DNA of 30,991 nt from NCBI GenBank assembly GCA_036260075.1, contig DATAAM010000059.1, positions 1-30,991 of the forward strand. Reading direction: 5' to 3'. Below, piece after piece: positions 7,355-17,334 of the stretch (positions within the stretch are counted from its first letter, which is position 1; each line of letters starts with the position of its first letter). The stretch comes from DATAAM01 sp036260075. Its GTDB lineage: Bacteria; Actinomycetota; Acidimicrobiia; Acidimicrobiales; JAHWLA01. Below the pieces are notes generated by a model, which had not been told where the DNA came from, did no database searches, and saw only the letters and a list, made by a program, of their open reading frames with translations. A program made the translations under genes and the position numbers.

Positions 7355-9217
7355 CTACGGCCCCCCGGGCTGCGGGGTGGCCGTGGGCACCAGCCGGAAC
7401 TTCACGGTGTTGGCGTAGGGGTCACCCACGTTGGTGGGCGCCGCCGTGGGCACGGCGAACTGCCACTGCTGGGCGTCGAGCTCGGTCACCGGCTTCGGTG
7501 TGAACGCGTTGTCGGTGTCGCCGGTGAAGAAGAAGTGGACGCCGTGGCTCCCCCAGGCCCCCTGCTTCTGGTCGCAGGTGAGCTGGGCGTAGGGCGTGCC
7601 GCCGTTGGCCGCCTCGTACCCGGCGATCACCCGCGGGTCGGTGCTCGCCTCGCCCGGCCACGGCCGGGCCACGGGGTCGTCGCCGGTGCCGTCGTCGAGG
7701 CACTTGTCGTCGCGGTAGTAGGGAACCACGGCCGGGTTCTCGAGCGACGTGGGGTTCTTCAGCTCGATCAGGTAGACGAGCGAGCCGTTGTCGCCCGAGC
7801 CCGACACCTGCTCCCAGTTGAGGATGGCCGACGGCACGTTGAACGTGGGGTCGTTCATGTCGAAGAAGGCCGGGCGGCCGCCGACTGTGTCGACGTTGCC
7901 CACGTCGTCGTTCGTGCCGTCGATGTCGACACCGTTGGGCTTGAGCGTGTTGTAGTACCTCACGGCCGTGCCGTGGTTGTAGTCCCACGACGTGTAGAGG
8001 CCGTCGGGCGGGATGGGGTGCACCCGCAGGTGGTAGCGGTAGGTGACCGCGTCGCGGTAGAAGGTCTCCGTCTTGGTGACGTTGGTGCCCGAGTCGGCGC
8101 CCCACACCTCGCGGATCGCACGCACGGGGCCCACCCGTTCGCCGAGCAGCGAGGAGTTGGCCTCCCAGTTCACCTGCTCGTCCTCGAAGCCCACCACGGA
8201 GATCGAGGAGTCGGGGCTCTGCTGGAAGGCCCGGCCCTTCCACCGGTCGATGAGGTCGGCGCCGTAGCCCGCGGCGTTGGCGACCTGCATGCTGCGCACC
8301 ATCCAGCGGCCGGTCGCCCGCCACGTGTACTTCTCGGTGGCAACGGTGACGCCGTCGCGCGGGAACCGGTCGGTCGACGTGCGCACGGTGCCGTCGGGGT
8401 CGCACACGTCACCCGACAGGTTGGGGCCGTACGGCGTGTTGCTGGTGCCCAGCTTCTCCGGGTCGCTCTCGGCGAAGCTGTTACGGTCGATCCACTGGTC
8501 GGCGTTTGCGTCACGGGTGTAGGTGACGTAGCCGGGCGCGCTCGGACCGCTCGACTTGCGGTAGAGGTAGACGTAGCGCTTCTTGGTCGGGTCGAGCGGG
8601 TCGGCCAGCGCGATCTCCTGCCGGTCGCCTGTGGTGTGCTTCGGTCGCGTGGCGTCCGCAGGCGCCTTGACGCCCGCATCGTCGGCCATGAACACGATCT
8701 CGTCGTCGTCGTCGAGCGTGGGCACGGGGTCGGCCATGGTGCCGACGCCGGGCGGGTGGGCCGTAGTGCAGCTGCCCGCCGTCATGTTCCAGCGCTCTGT
8801 GTCCCAGGCGTAGGTGAGCTCCTCGTCGACGGCCGAGTACATGGCGAAGTCGGAGTTGGCGTTGGCGAGGAAGTAGGGGAACCGCTCGTCGACCTGGACG
8901 GGGACCTCCGCCCACTTCCCGGAGCTGGGGTTCCACTTGTACGCCACGATCTGGTCGGGGTCGACGCCCGTGCGTACGTCGGGCGGCACTGTCAGCGTGC
9001 CGTGGTGGGCGTCGCGCACGCCGTCGAGCGCGCCCGACGGCCACGGCAGCGCGGTGCCCTCGGCGGGCAGGCGCGACCAGTCGGGCAGCTGCGAGCCGGT
9101 CAACACCACCGGTTCGGCGCTGCGGGCCACCGGCACGACCGGCGTGGCCTTCGCGGGCGCCAGGATCGCCGCCAGCGCGGCCGCGCACGCGGCAAGCGTC
9201 AAGGTTCTGCGTCTCAT
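7355..9217 (-). CDS. Large secreted protein of unknown function
   Basis: I do not recognise a family in this 620-residue protein. It has a clear Sec signal peptide (MRRRTLTLAACAAALAAILAPAKA, cleavage near residue 24) and no later membrane segment, so it should be exported or loosely wall-bound. The mature part is rich in Trp, Tyr, Asp and Asn, with an acidic run (TLDDDDEIVFMADD) and a few scattered cysteines, which suggests a beta-rich extracellular domain, possibly ligand- or calcium-binding. The ATG at 9217 has a GGGGGG Shine-Dalgarno run; an in-frame codon 8 residues upstream would spoil the signal peptide. It stands alone, divergent from dedA. Confidence 0.75.
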   Translation of the reverse strand: MRRRTLTLAACAAALAAILAPAKATPVVPVARSAEPVVLTGSQLPDWSRLPAEGTALPWPSGALDGVRDAHHGTLTVPPDVRTGVDPDQIVAYKWNPSSGKWAEVPVQVDERFPYFLANANSDFAMYSAVDEELTYAWDTERWNMTAGSCTTAHPPGVGTMADPVPTLDDDDEIVFMADDAGVKAPADATRPKHTTGDRQEIALADPLDPTKKRYVYLYRKSSGPSAPGYVTYTRDANADQWIDRNSFAESDPEKLGTSNTPYGPNLSGDVCDPDGTVRTSTDRFPRDGVTVATEKYTWRATGRWMVRSMQVANAAGYGADLIDRWKGRAFQQSPDSSISVVGFEDEQVNWEANSSLLGERVGPVRAIREVWGADSGTNVTKTETFYRDAVTYRYHLRVHPIPPDGLYTSWDYNHGTAVRYYNTLKPNGVDIDGTNDDVGNVDTVGGRPAFFDMNDPTFNVPSAILNWEQVSGSGDNGSLVYLIELKNPTSLENPAVVPYYRDDKCLDDGTGDDPVARPWPGEASTDPRVIAGYEAANGGTPYAQLTCDQKQGAWGSHGVHFFFTGDTDNAFTPKPVTELDAQQWQFAVPTAAPTNVGDPYANTVKFRLVPTATPQPGGP

Positions 9218-9278
9218 GAGACCCCCCAGCCTCGGCGGCACTCCCCCGGCCGCTTCGTGTCCCAGGGTATCCGCCCTC

Positions 9279-9284
9279 TAGCCT
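9279..9284 (+). promoter_or_regulatory. -10 element, leaderless dedA
   Basis: TAGCCT stands 8 nt before the ATG at 9293, with no Shine-Dalgarno sequence between. Confidence 0.35.
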
Positions 9285-9292
9285 CCGTCGCC

Positions 9293-9883
9293 ATGGACGT
9301 GGAGAAGCTCATCGAAACGGTCGGCACGCTGGGCCTGTTCGCCATCGTGTTCGCGGAGTCCGGCCTGCTCATCGGCTTCTTCTTGCCCGGCGACTCGCTT
9401 TTGTTCACCGCCGGGCTGCTGGCCTCGCAGGGGAAGCTCAACCTGCCGGTGATCCTGGTGGGCTGCTTCGTGGCCGCCGTGGCGGGCGACCAGGCGGGCT
9501 ACCTGTTCGGGCGGCGGGTGGGGCCGGCCCTGTTCAAGCGCCCGGAGTCGCGCTTCTTCAAGCACGAGAACGTGGAGAAGGCGCAGGCGTACTTCGACAA
9601 GTACGGCGCCAAGACGATCGTGGTGGCGCGCTTCGTGCCCGTCGTGCGCACGTTCGCCCCCATCGTCGCCGGCGTGGGGCGCATGCACTACCCCACGTTC
9701 GTGCGCTTCAACGTGGTGGGGGGGCTGCTCTGGGGCGTGGGCGTCACGCTGCTCGGCTACGTGCTGGGCGACACCATCCCCGACATCGACAAGTACCTGC
9801 TGCCGGTGATCGCCCTGATCGTGTTCCTCTCGGTGCTGCCGATCCTCTTCGAGCTGCGCAAGGCCCGCCGCCAGCGAGCCTGA
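9293..9883 (+). CDS. DedA family membrane protein
   Basis: This 196-residue inner-membrane protein has the DedA/VTT core. The N-terminal re-entrant region reads FAESGLLIGFFLPGDSLLF, with the conserved Glu and the PGD turn, and the middle has the arginine motif VARFVPVVRTFAPIVAGVG. About five hydrophobic segments are visible, and a basic tail (ELRKARRQR) follows the last one. DedA proteins act in lipid flipping and membrane homeostasis; some act as undecaprenyl- or phosphatidylethanolamine flippases, but the substrate here cannot be assigned. Its stop lies 3 bases before a long hairpin shared with convergent hppA. Confidence 0.9.
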   Translation: MDVEKLIETVGTLGLFAIVFAESGLLIGFFLPGDSLLFTAGLLASQGKLNLPVILVGCFVAAVAGDQAGYLFGRRVGPALFKRPESRFFKHENVEKAQAYFDKYGAKTIVVARFVPVVRTFAPIVAGVGRMHYPTFVRFNVVGGLLWGVGVTLLGYVLGDTIPDIDKYLLPVIALIVFLSVLPILFELRKARRQRA

Positions 9884-9886
9884 CGC

Positions 9887-9934
9887 GTTTTCTCCGCAAA
9901 TCCGGGCCTACAGGCCCGGATTTGCGGAGAAAAC
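9887..9934. terminator. Long hairpin between convergent dedA and hppA
   Basis: A perfect 22-bp inverted repeat (9887-9908 with 9913-9934) has a TACA loop. Its outer ends read GTTTTCTCCGC and GCGGAGAAAAC. The T-run lies 5' of the stem, so it is not a classical U-tailed terminator, but its position a few bases after both stop codons suits a bidirectional hairpin terminator. The outer arms recur at 18656-18705, also between convergent genes, so this is a repeated element. Confidence 0.65.
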
Positions 9935-9941
9935 CAATCCG

Positions 9942-12404
<2,463 letters not shown>

Positions 12405-12422
12405 GCCGACCCCTCCGCTCCG

Positions 12423-12470
12423 TTCTGGGCCGCACATTGCGCGCTATAGCGCGTGATCTGCGGTCCAGAA
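12423..12470. repeat. 48-base palindrome in the hppA leader
   Basis: Two 24-nt arms match at 20 of 24 positions, from TTCTGGGCCGCA at the left to TGCGGTCCAGAA at the right. The centre is a perfect 14-mer, CGCGCTATAGCGCG (12440-12453). It lies 18 nt upstream of the hppA start codon, between two genes read in the same direction, so it is more likely an attenuator, operator or repeated element than a simple terminator. The core TATAGC could also be a -10. Confidence 0.6.
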
Positions 12471-12492
12471 CCGATGACGGACCCGAAGGCGC

Positions 12493-13188
12493 TCATGCGG
12501 ATTCCTTTCTTTCGAGGTCGTCTTCCCTGCGCACGTAGATCTGGCGGGCGACCTTCTCGCCCACGGTGCGGTCGTGGCCCTCGACTCGCAGGACGAGCGG
12601 GCCGTCGAAGGGGTGCTTCTCCCGCACCTCCACCCGCACCCCCGGTCGCAGGCCGAGGGTGTCGAGGAACGCCACCACGTCGGCGTCGGTGGAGCCGGGC
12701 ACGGCCACCACGGCCACGTCACCCGGCTCGAGGTCGTACAGCTGCGGCAGGGCGGGCACCTCCACCGCCTCCGGCGCCGGGATCGGGAACCCGTGCGGGC
12801 AGGTGGCGGGCCGGTGCAGGGCCACGTAGAGGCGATCCTCCACCTCTTGGGGCAGGTCGTGCTCGAAGCTGCCCGCCAGTCGGTCGGCCTCGTTCCAGGC
12901 GTAGCCCAGCATGTCGGCCAGGAAGCGCTCCACGATGCGGTGGCGGCGGATGGCGGCCACCGCCGCCTGCCGTCCCAGCGGCGTGAGCTCGACGCCCTTG
13001 TACGGCTTGTGGTCCGCCAGGCGCCGGTCGGCCAGCCGCTTGATGGTGGCCGTCACCGTGCCCGGGCTCACCCCGAGGTGCTCGGCGAGGTCGCCGGTGT
13101 GGGCGTCGTCGCCGGCCTCCTGCCGGGTGGTCAGGCGGTAGATGGCCTTGAGCGTCTCGCGCTCGGACTTCGAGAGGATGAGATCCAT
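12493..13188 (-). CDS. DtxR/MntR-family metal-dependent repressor
   Basis: This 231-residue regulator has the DtxR plan: N-terminal winged helix (residues 5-70, with HLGVSPGTVTATIKRLADR), a metal-binding dimerisation domain (about 75-135) and a C-terminal FeoA-like SH3 domain (about 150-222). Retained metal ligands include His83, Glu87, Glu109 and His110. The residue aligned with DtxR Cys102 is Gly106, neither the Cys of iron-sensing DtxR/IdeR nor the Glu of MntR, so metal preference is unclear. CPHGFPIP (130-137) is a typical family segment. It lies 18 nt after nhaA and upstream of hppA, and an imperfect palindrome directly before its ATG suggests autoregulation. No Mn or Fe transporter is in the window. 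Confidence 0.9.
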   Translation of the reverse strand: MDLILSKSERETLKAIYRLTTRQEAGDDAHTGDLAEHLGVSPGTVTATIKRLADRRLADHKPYKGVELTPLGRQAAVAAIRRHRIVERFLADMLGYAWNEADRLAGSFEHDLPQEVEDRLYVALHRPATCPHGFPIPAPEAVEVPALPQLYDLEPGDVAVVAVPGSTDADVVAFLDTLGLRPGVRVEVREKHPFDGPLVLRVEGHDRTVGEKVARQIYVRREDDLERKESA

Positions 13189-13207
13189 GATTCGCCAGAG
13201 GTGAATC
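13189..13207. promoter_or_regulatory. Candidate operator of the DtxR-type gene
   Basis: The 19-base sequence GATTCGCCAGAGGTGAATC is palindromic at 14 of 19 positions and abuts the ATG at 13188. TAGATT (13209-13204, minus strand) is a plausible -10 and would place transcription start within the palindrome. Size and placement suit a DtxR-family operator, although it is not the classical iron box. It also touches the nhaA stop codon. Confidence 0.45.
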
Positions 13208-14256
13208 TAATTTTTGGCTCTCCAAAAAGTCAAGACCGCGGCGCCCAGCGAGGCAGCCGCCACCGACGCCCCGAGGATCGCCACCTTCGCCGCCTCGGCA
13301 GGCTCCGGCGAGTCGAAGGCCACCCCGGCGACGAACAGCGAGACGGTGAAGCCGATCCCCGCCAGCGCCCCGCCGCCGACGACGTGGGGCCAGCGCACGC
13401 CCCGGGGCAGCTCGGCCTGCCCCAGGCGCACGGCCAGCCACGACGCCCCCACGATGCCGAGCGGCTTGCCCACCACCAGGCCCACCAGCACCCCCCACGT
13501 GACCTTCGAGGTGGCCAGGTCGAGCTCCACGCCGGCGTTGGCCAAGGCGAAGACCGGCACGACGACGAAGCTCGTCCACGGGTGCAGCCGCTCCTCGACC
13601 TCTTGGCCTGCGGGCACGACGAAGGCGGCCGCCACGCCCGCCAGCGTGGCGTGGACCCCCGAGTCGAGGAGGGCAGCCCACACGCCGACCGCGAGCACCA
13701 CGCTGGGCCACGGCCGTCCGGTCGCGGCCGCCGCCGCGAGGAAGGCCGCCGCCGCCAGCAGCGGCACCGGCTCCACCCCCTCGGAGTACACGAGCGCGAT
13801 CACGATCACGGCACCGATGTCGTCGACCACCGCCAGGGTGAGGAGGAACAGCTTGAGGCCTGCGGGGACCCGTCGGCCCAGCAGGGCCAGCACGCCGACG
13901 GCGAAGGCGATGTCGGTGGCCATCGGGATGCCCCAGCCGCGGCCGCCCGCGATCAAGAGGTAGAGGACGGCGGGCACCACCATGCCGCCCAGCGCCGCCA
14001 CCATCGGAAGCACGGCGGTCCGCAGCGTCCTCAGCTCGCGCCGCACCTCGAGGCCGACGACGAAGAAGAACACGGCCATGAGGCCCTCGTTCACCCAGTG
14101 GCGCAGGTCGAGGCGGCCGTGCCACACGTCCTCGTAGGAGCCGTGCGACACGTTGGCCCACACGAGGGCGACGACAGTGGCAGCCACCAAGGCGACGCCG
14201 CCTGCGGCCTCGTCGTGGAGGAAGCGGCGGAGGAAGGAGGAGTCGTGGGCAGCCAT
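13207..14256 (-). CDS. nhaA: Na+/H+ antiporter NhaA
   Basis: This 349-residue membrane protein exchanges Na+ for H+ and sets cytoplasmic pH and sodium. It has the conserved half-site GIPMATDIAFAVGVL and the ion-binding Asp pair in LAVVDDIGAV, with Lys in GKPLGIVG corresponding to the TM10 lysine of E. coli NhaA. It is somewhat shorter than the ~390-residue E. coli protein, mainly in loops, with about 11-12 helices. Start ATG 14256 has GAGG about 8 nt upstream. It sits between the KimA-type importer (44 nt upstream) and the DtxR-type gene (18 nt downstream), and both spacings allow one transcript. Confidence 0.95.
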   Translation of the reverse strand: MAAHDSSFLRRFLHDEAAGGVALVAATVVALVWANVSHGSYEDVWHGRLDLRHWVNEGLMAVFFFVVGLEVRRELRTLRTAVLPMVAALGGMVVPAVLYLLIAGGRGWGIPMATDIAFAVGVLALLGRRVPAGLKLFLLTLAVVDDIGAVIVIALVYSEGVEPVPLLAAAAFLAAAAATGRPWPSVVLAVGVWAALLDSGVHATLAGVAAAFVVPAGQEVEERLHPWTSFVVVPVFALANAGVELDLATSKVTWGVLVGLVVGKPLGIVGASWLAVRLGQAELPRGVRWPHVVGGGALAGIGFTVSLFVAGVAFDSPEPAEAAKVAILGASVAAASLGAAVLTFWRAKN

Positions 14257-14300
14257 GGTCGACCTCGCCGACCAGGCTTCCCGGCACACCGGGGACGAGC

Positions 14301-16169
14301 CTAGACGGAGGTCGGCGCCCGCCCGACCTGATAGGGCACCGAGGTCACGACGGTGTTGTCCCGGAAGAGCAGCGCGAGCTTGAGGGCCAGCGCGCTCTGG
14401 TTGTGGAGGATGTTCTCGTACCACTTGCGCTGCACGAACTCCGGGATCAGCACGGTGATCGTGTCGTTGTGCCAGCGGGAGTCGAGGTCGTCGAGATAGC
14501 GCAGCACCGGCTCCACCAGGTCGCGGTAGGGCGAGTGCACGATCTCCAACGGCACGTCGATCCGGAACTCGGCCCACTGGCGCTCCATGGCCTCGCGGTC
14601 GTGGTCCTCGAAGGAGATGTAGACGGCCGCCAGGTGGTCGGGCCGCAGCGACTTGGCGTAGGCGAGCGCCTTGATCACGCCCTTGTGCACGCGGCCCACG
14701 AGCACCACGACGGTGTGCCGGAACACCTCCGGCTTCACCTGCTCGGGGGTGATCGACAGCGCGCTTGACACCTTGTCGTAGTGGCCGCGGATGCCGAGGA
14801 GGATGGCCACGATCACCGGGATCACCACGATCGGCAGCCACGCGCCCACGGCGAACTTGGTGACGCCCACGATCATGAGCACGGTGAAGGTGGCCGACGC
14901 ACCGACCGCGTTGAGCGCCATGTTGCGTCGCCACCCGGGCTCGCGGAGGCGTCGGTGGCGCACCACCATGCCCGCCTGGCTCAGGGTGAACGAGGTGAAC
15001 ACGCCGACCGCGTACAGCGGGATGAGGGCGGTGGTGATGCCTCCGAAGGCCACGAGCAGAAGGCCCGCGAACACCGCAAGGAACACGACGCCGTTGGAGA
15101 ACACGAGGCGGTCGCCCCGGGTGGCGAACTGCCTGGGGAGGTAGCCGTCGCGAGCGATGATCGACGAGAGTCGGGGGAAGTCGGCGTACGCGGTGTTGGC
15201 GGCCAGGATGAGGATGCCGGCGGTGGCGAACTGCAACACCACGTGGATGGCGCCCTCGCCGAAGACGGCCCGGCCCATCTGCGAGATGACCGTCTCCTCG
15301 TGGGTGGGGTACGGGTGCAGCCGGCTGGCCAGCAGCGACACGCCGAAGAACAGCGTGCCGAGGATGCAGGCCATCACCGTGAGGGTGGTGGCGGCGTTCT
15401 TGGCCTCGGGCTTGCGGAAGGCGGGCACGCCGTCGGCCAACGCCTCGATGCCGGAGAGGGCGACGGCACCCGACGAGAACCCCCGCAGGATGATGAACAG
15501 GCTGAGGGTGCCGCCCGCCTCGGCGATCTCCTCCGCTCGGTGGGCGTCGAACGGCACGGGGTCGATCTCGCCGAAGTACGAGCGGTACAAGCCGTAGGCG
15601 ACGAGCAGGCCCAGCGAGACGATGTAGACGTAGGTGGGCACGGCGAAGATGCGACCCGACTCCTTGAGGCCGCGCAGGTTGCCGAGCGTGAGCAGCGCCA
15701 CGAACCCGAGGCACAGCAGCACTCGGTTGTCGGCCAGGTCCTCGAAGGCGGGCAGCGAGATGATGGCGGCCACCCCGGCCGACACCGACACGGCGACGGT
15801 CAGGATGTAGTCGACGAGCAGGGAGGCGCCCGCCACCAGCGACGGGTAGCGGCCCAGGTTCTCCCGGCTCACGACGTAGGAGCCGCCCCCCTGCGGGTAG
15901 GCGTGGATCGTCTGGCGATACGACGTGACGACGATGACGAGGAGGGCCGCCACCGCCATCGACATGGGCACGAGCTTCGACAGCCCGAGGGCCAAGCTCG
16001 ACGCGCCCGCGGCGGTCACGAAGAGGATCTCCTCGGTGGCGTAGGCCGTCGAGGAGATGGGGTCGGACGAGAAGGTGGCGAGCGCGATCGACTTCGGCAG
16101 TCGCTGGTGCTCCTGCTCCGCCGTCGAGAGGGGGCGCCCGACGAGGAGCCGCTTCAGCAGGTTGAACAC
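14301..16169 (-). CDS. kimA: KimA-type K+ importer (APC superfamily)
   Basis: This 622-residue protein closely follows Bacillus subtilis KimA (YdaO), a high-affinity K+/H+ symporter. About 12 membrane helices fill the first ~460 residues, with FSSDPISSTAY at 33-43, YPQGGGSYVVSRENLG at 91-106 and LLVDYILTVAVS at 117-128. Asp36, Tyr43, Asp120 and Tyr121 correspond to residues I recall as K+ ligands in KimA. The cytosolic C-terminal domain ends with the family signature ILHNQSALALKL...TSVPYQ. Many automatic annotations would say only 'APC family permease'. The start is GTG 16169, with TATCGT 8 nt upstream. The M. tuberculosis counterpart appears to be Rv2690c, next to ceoB-ceoC; here the same order is interrupted by a HEPN/nucleotidyltransferase pair. 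Confidence 0.85.
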   Translation of the reverse strand: MFNLLKRLLVGRPLSTAEQEHQRLPKSIALATFSSDPISSTAYATEEILFVTAAGASSLALGLSKLVPMSMAVAALLVIVVTSYRQTIHAYPQGGGSYVVSRENLGRYPSLVAGASLLVDYILTVAVSVSAGVAAIISLPAFEDLADNRVLLCLGFVALLTLGNLRGLKESGRIFAVPTYVYIVSLGLLVAYGLYRSYFGEIDPVPFDAHRAEEIAEAGGTLSLFIILRGFSSGAVALSGIEALADGVPAFRKPEAKNAATTLTVMACILGTLFFGVSLLASRLHPYPTHEETVISQMGRAVFGEGAIHVVLQFATAGILILAANTAYADFPRLSSIIARDGYLPRQFATRGDRLVFSNGVVFLAVFAGLLLVAFGGITTALIPLYAVGVFTSFTLSQAGMVVRHRRLREPGWRRNMALNAVGASATFTVLMIVGVTKFAVGAWLPIVVIPVIVAILLGIRGHYDKVSSALSITPEQVKPEVFRHTVVVLVGRVHKGVIKALAYAKSLRPDHLAAVYISFEDHDREAMERQWAEFRIDVPLEIVHSPYRDLVEPVLRYLDDLDSRWHNDTITVLIPEFVQRKWYENILHNQSALALKLALLFRDNTVVTSVPYQVGRAPTSV

Positions 16170-16177
16170 GGCCGCCG

Positions 16178-16183
16178 ACGATA
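16178..16183 (-). promoter_or_regulatory. -10 element, leaderless kimA
   Basis: TATCGT on the minus strand stands 8 nt before the GTG at 16169 in the 49-nt gap after the HEPN gene. No Shine-Dalgarno is present. Confidence 0.4.
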
Positions 16184-16218
16184 GGGCCGAGGCCGCGAGA
16201 ACGGCACGTCGGACCCGG

Positions 16219-16623
16219 CTACTTCGGAGCCACCACTCGGCGGGCCACCGTCAGTGCCTTGCGCGCCGATTCCACCGCCTTGGATGCGACGCCCTTCGGC
16301 ACGTCGTCGGGTTCGTACTCCGCCCGGGTCTTCAGCGGAAGGAGCCGGGCAAGATGTTTGGCGAGCTCGACACCATCTCTGCCGGCTTCTCGCAACAAGT
16401 CGAGCGTCTCGTCGTGAGCTTGGCCGGCCGACCGCTGCCCCATCCTGATGCCACAGACGGCATCGGCCGCATTGATGGCGGCGTGGACAGCGTTGCCGGT
16501 CGCGGCGATGTGATACCCCGCCACAACGCACTCCTCGGCCACCGTGAGGAATTCCTCGGCCTTGGCGAGGTACTGCCGGGCTTCGACCGCCGTCACTCGC
16601 TTCGTCCGACCGGATCGCGCCAT
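16219..16623 (-). CDS. HEPN-domain protein, probable toxin
   Basis: This 134-residue mostly helical protein has a HEPN-type four-helix pattern. YHIAATGNAVHAAINAADAVCG (37-58) is the core helix, followed by RSAGQAH (64-70), which fits the R-x(4-6)-H motif of HEPN ribonucleases. A basic tail follows. The ATG comes 2 nt after the stop codon of the upstream nucleotidyltransferase gene, so the two are translated as a pair. HEPN plus minimal nucleotidyltransferase partners commonly form type VII toxin-antitoxin systems, in which the transferase AMPylates and silences the HEPN RNase. Without the operon partner this would be only a weak call. Confidence 0.72.
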   Translation of the reverse strand: MARSGRTKRVTAVEARQYLAKAEEFLTVAEECVVAGYHIAATGNAVHAAINAADAVCGIRMGQRSAGQAHDETLDLLREAGRDGVELAKHLARLLPLKTRAEYEPDDVPKGVASKAVESARKALTVARRVVAPK

Positions 16624-16625
16624 GG

Positions 16626-17231
16626 CTACAGCTCGTACAGTGGCGGCCCGTGGACGACCAAGGCCTCTACGACGACGTTGCGCCAGAGCGGACGCTTCCC
16701 GCGGATCAGGCGGCGGCATTCGAGTTGGCCGACTTCGAGGATCTCGACTCGGTTTCCGGACAGCACGTGACCCCGCGTTCGGATCGTGTCGACGACACGT
16801 TGCCACCCCTCATCGTCGACATCGACCGTCTCAGGGCGCACCACAAGGAGATCGATGTCGCTGTCGGCATGCGCTTGTCCGCGTGGAAACGATCCGTACA
16901 CCGCCACGCACGCGGGGGCCGGGCGAAACGAGGCGATCTCGTTCCCGAGACGCTCGAGAAAGACGAATCCGAGGCCGGCCAACAGGTGCAGCGGGTCGGC
17001 CGCGACGTGGTCGTGGGCGAACTCGTAGAGGAAAGCGGGAGGGGCGAAGCGTCGCTTAACCAGCCCCAACTCGGTCAACCTCGGCAGCACTCGGGCAGCC
17101 TGGGCGGGACTCACTTCGGCGAGCTGCGCGATCGCTCGACCACTGAGCGGCATGCTCGTGTGTACAAGGACGTTGAGCACCCGTCCGGTGGTCCCGGGAA
17201 TCAAGGCCTGCAAAGGCTCAGCGAAATCCAC
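16626..17231 (-). CDS. Winged-helix nucleotidyltransferase, probable antitoxin
   Basis: This 201-residue protein has an N-terminal winged helix (about 15-75, with SGRAIAQLAEVSPAQAARVLPRL) and a Pol-beta-type nucleotidyltransferase domain. YGSFPRGQAHADSDIDLLVV holds the catalytic GS (113-114) and the Asp pair D125/D127. Classical MntA antitoxins are the bare transferase, so the DNA-binding extension would let this one repress its own promoter. GTG 17231 is used because an in-frame TGA lies four codons upstream. It is the first gene of the pair with HEPN and diverges from trkA across a gap holding two 14-base direct repeats. An alternative is a metabolic or resistance transferase, but the HEPN partner argues for toxin-antitoxin. 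Confidence 0.78.
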   Translation of the reverse strand: MDFAEPLQALIPGTTGRVLNVLVHTSMPLSGRAIAQLAEVSPAQAARVLPRLTELGLVKRRFAPPAFLYEFAHDHVAADPLHLLAGLGFVFLERLGNEIASFRPAPACVAVYGSFPRGQAHADSDIDLLVVRPETVDVDDEGWQRVVDTIRTRGHVLSGNRVEILEVGQLECRRLIRGKRPLWRNVVVEALVVHGPPLYEL

Positions 17232-17242
17232 CTCTGCATTGT

Positions 17243-17276
17243 TTCATAAACGAGACACTTGGTTCATAAATGAGGC
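17243..17276. promoter_or_regulatory. Two direct repeats before the HEPN/transferase module
   Basis: TTCATAAACGAGAC (17243-17256) and TTCATAAATGAGGC (17263-17276) match at 12 of 14 positions and are spaced 20 bases, two helical turns. They are AT-rich in a GC-rich setting and 12 nt upstream of the transferase start. They are good candidates for binding by its winged helix and could also affect the divergent trkA gene. Confidence 0.5.
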
Positions 17277-17334
17277 GCTGGCTTCGCCTGCTGGCGTTGC
17301 GCCCACATCTGCAGAGCGTCTTTGATGGGATGCC

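Noticed and set aside
7343..7355. Hairpin GGCAC-GTG-GTGCC between DUF4242 and the secreted protein gene
   Set aside because: The stem is only 5 bp, so terminator function cannot be supported.
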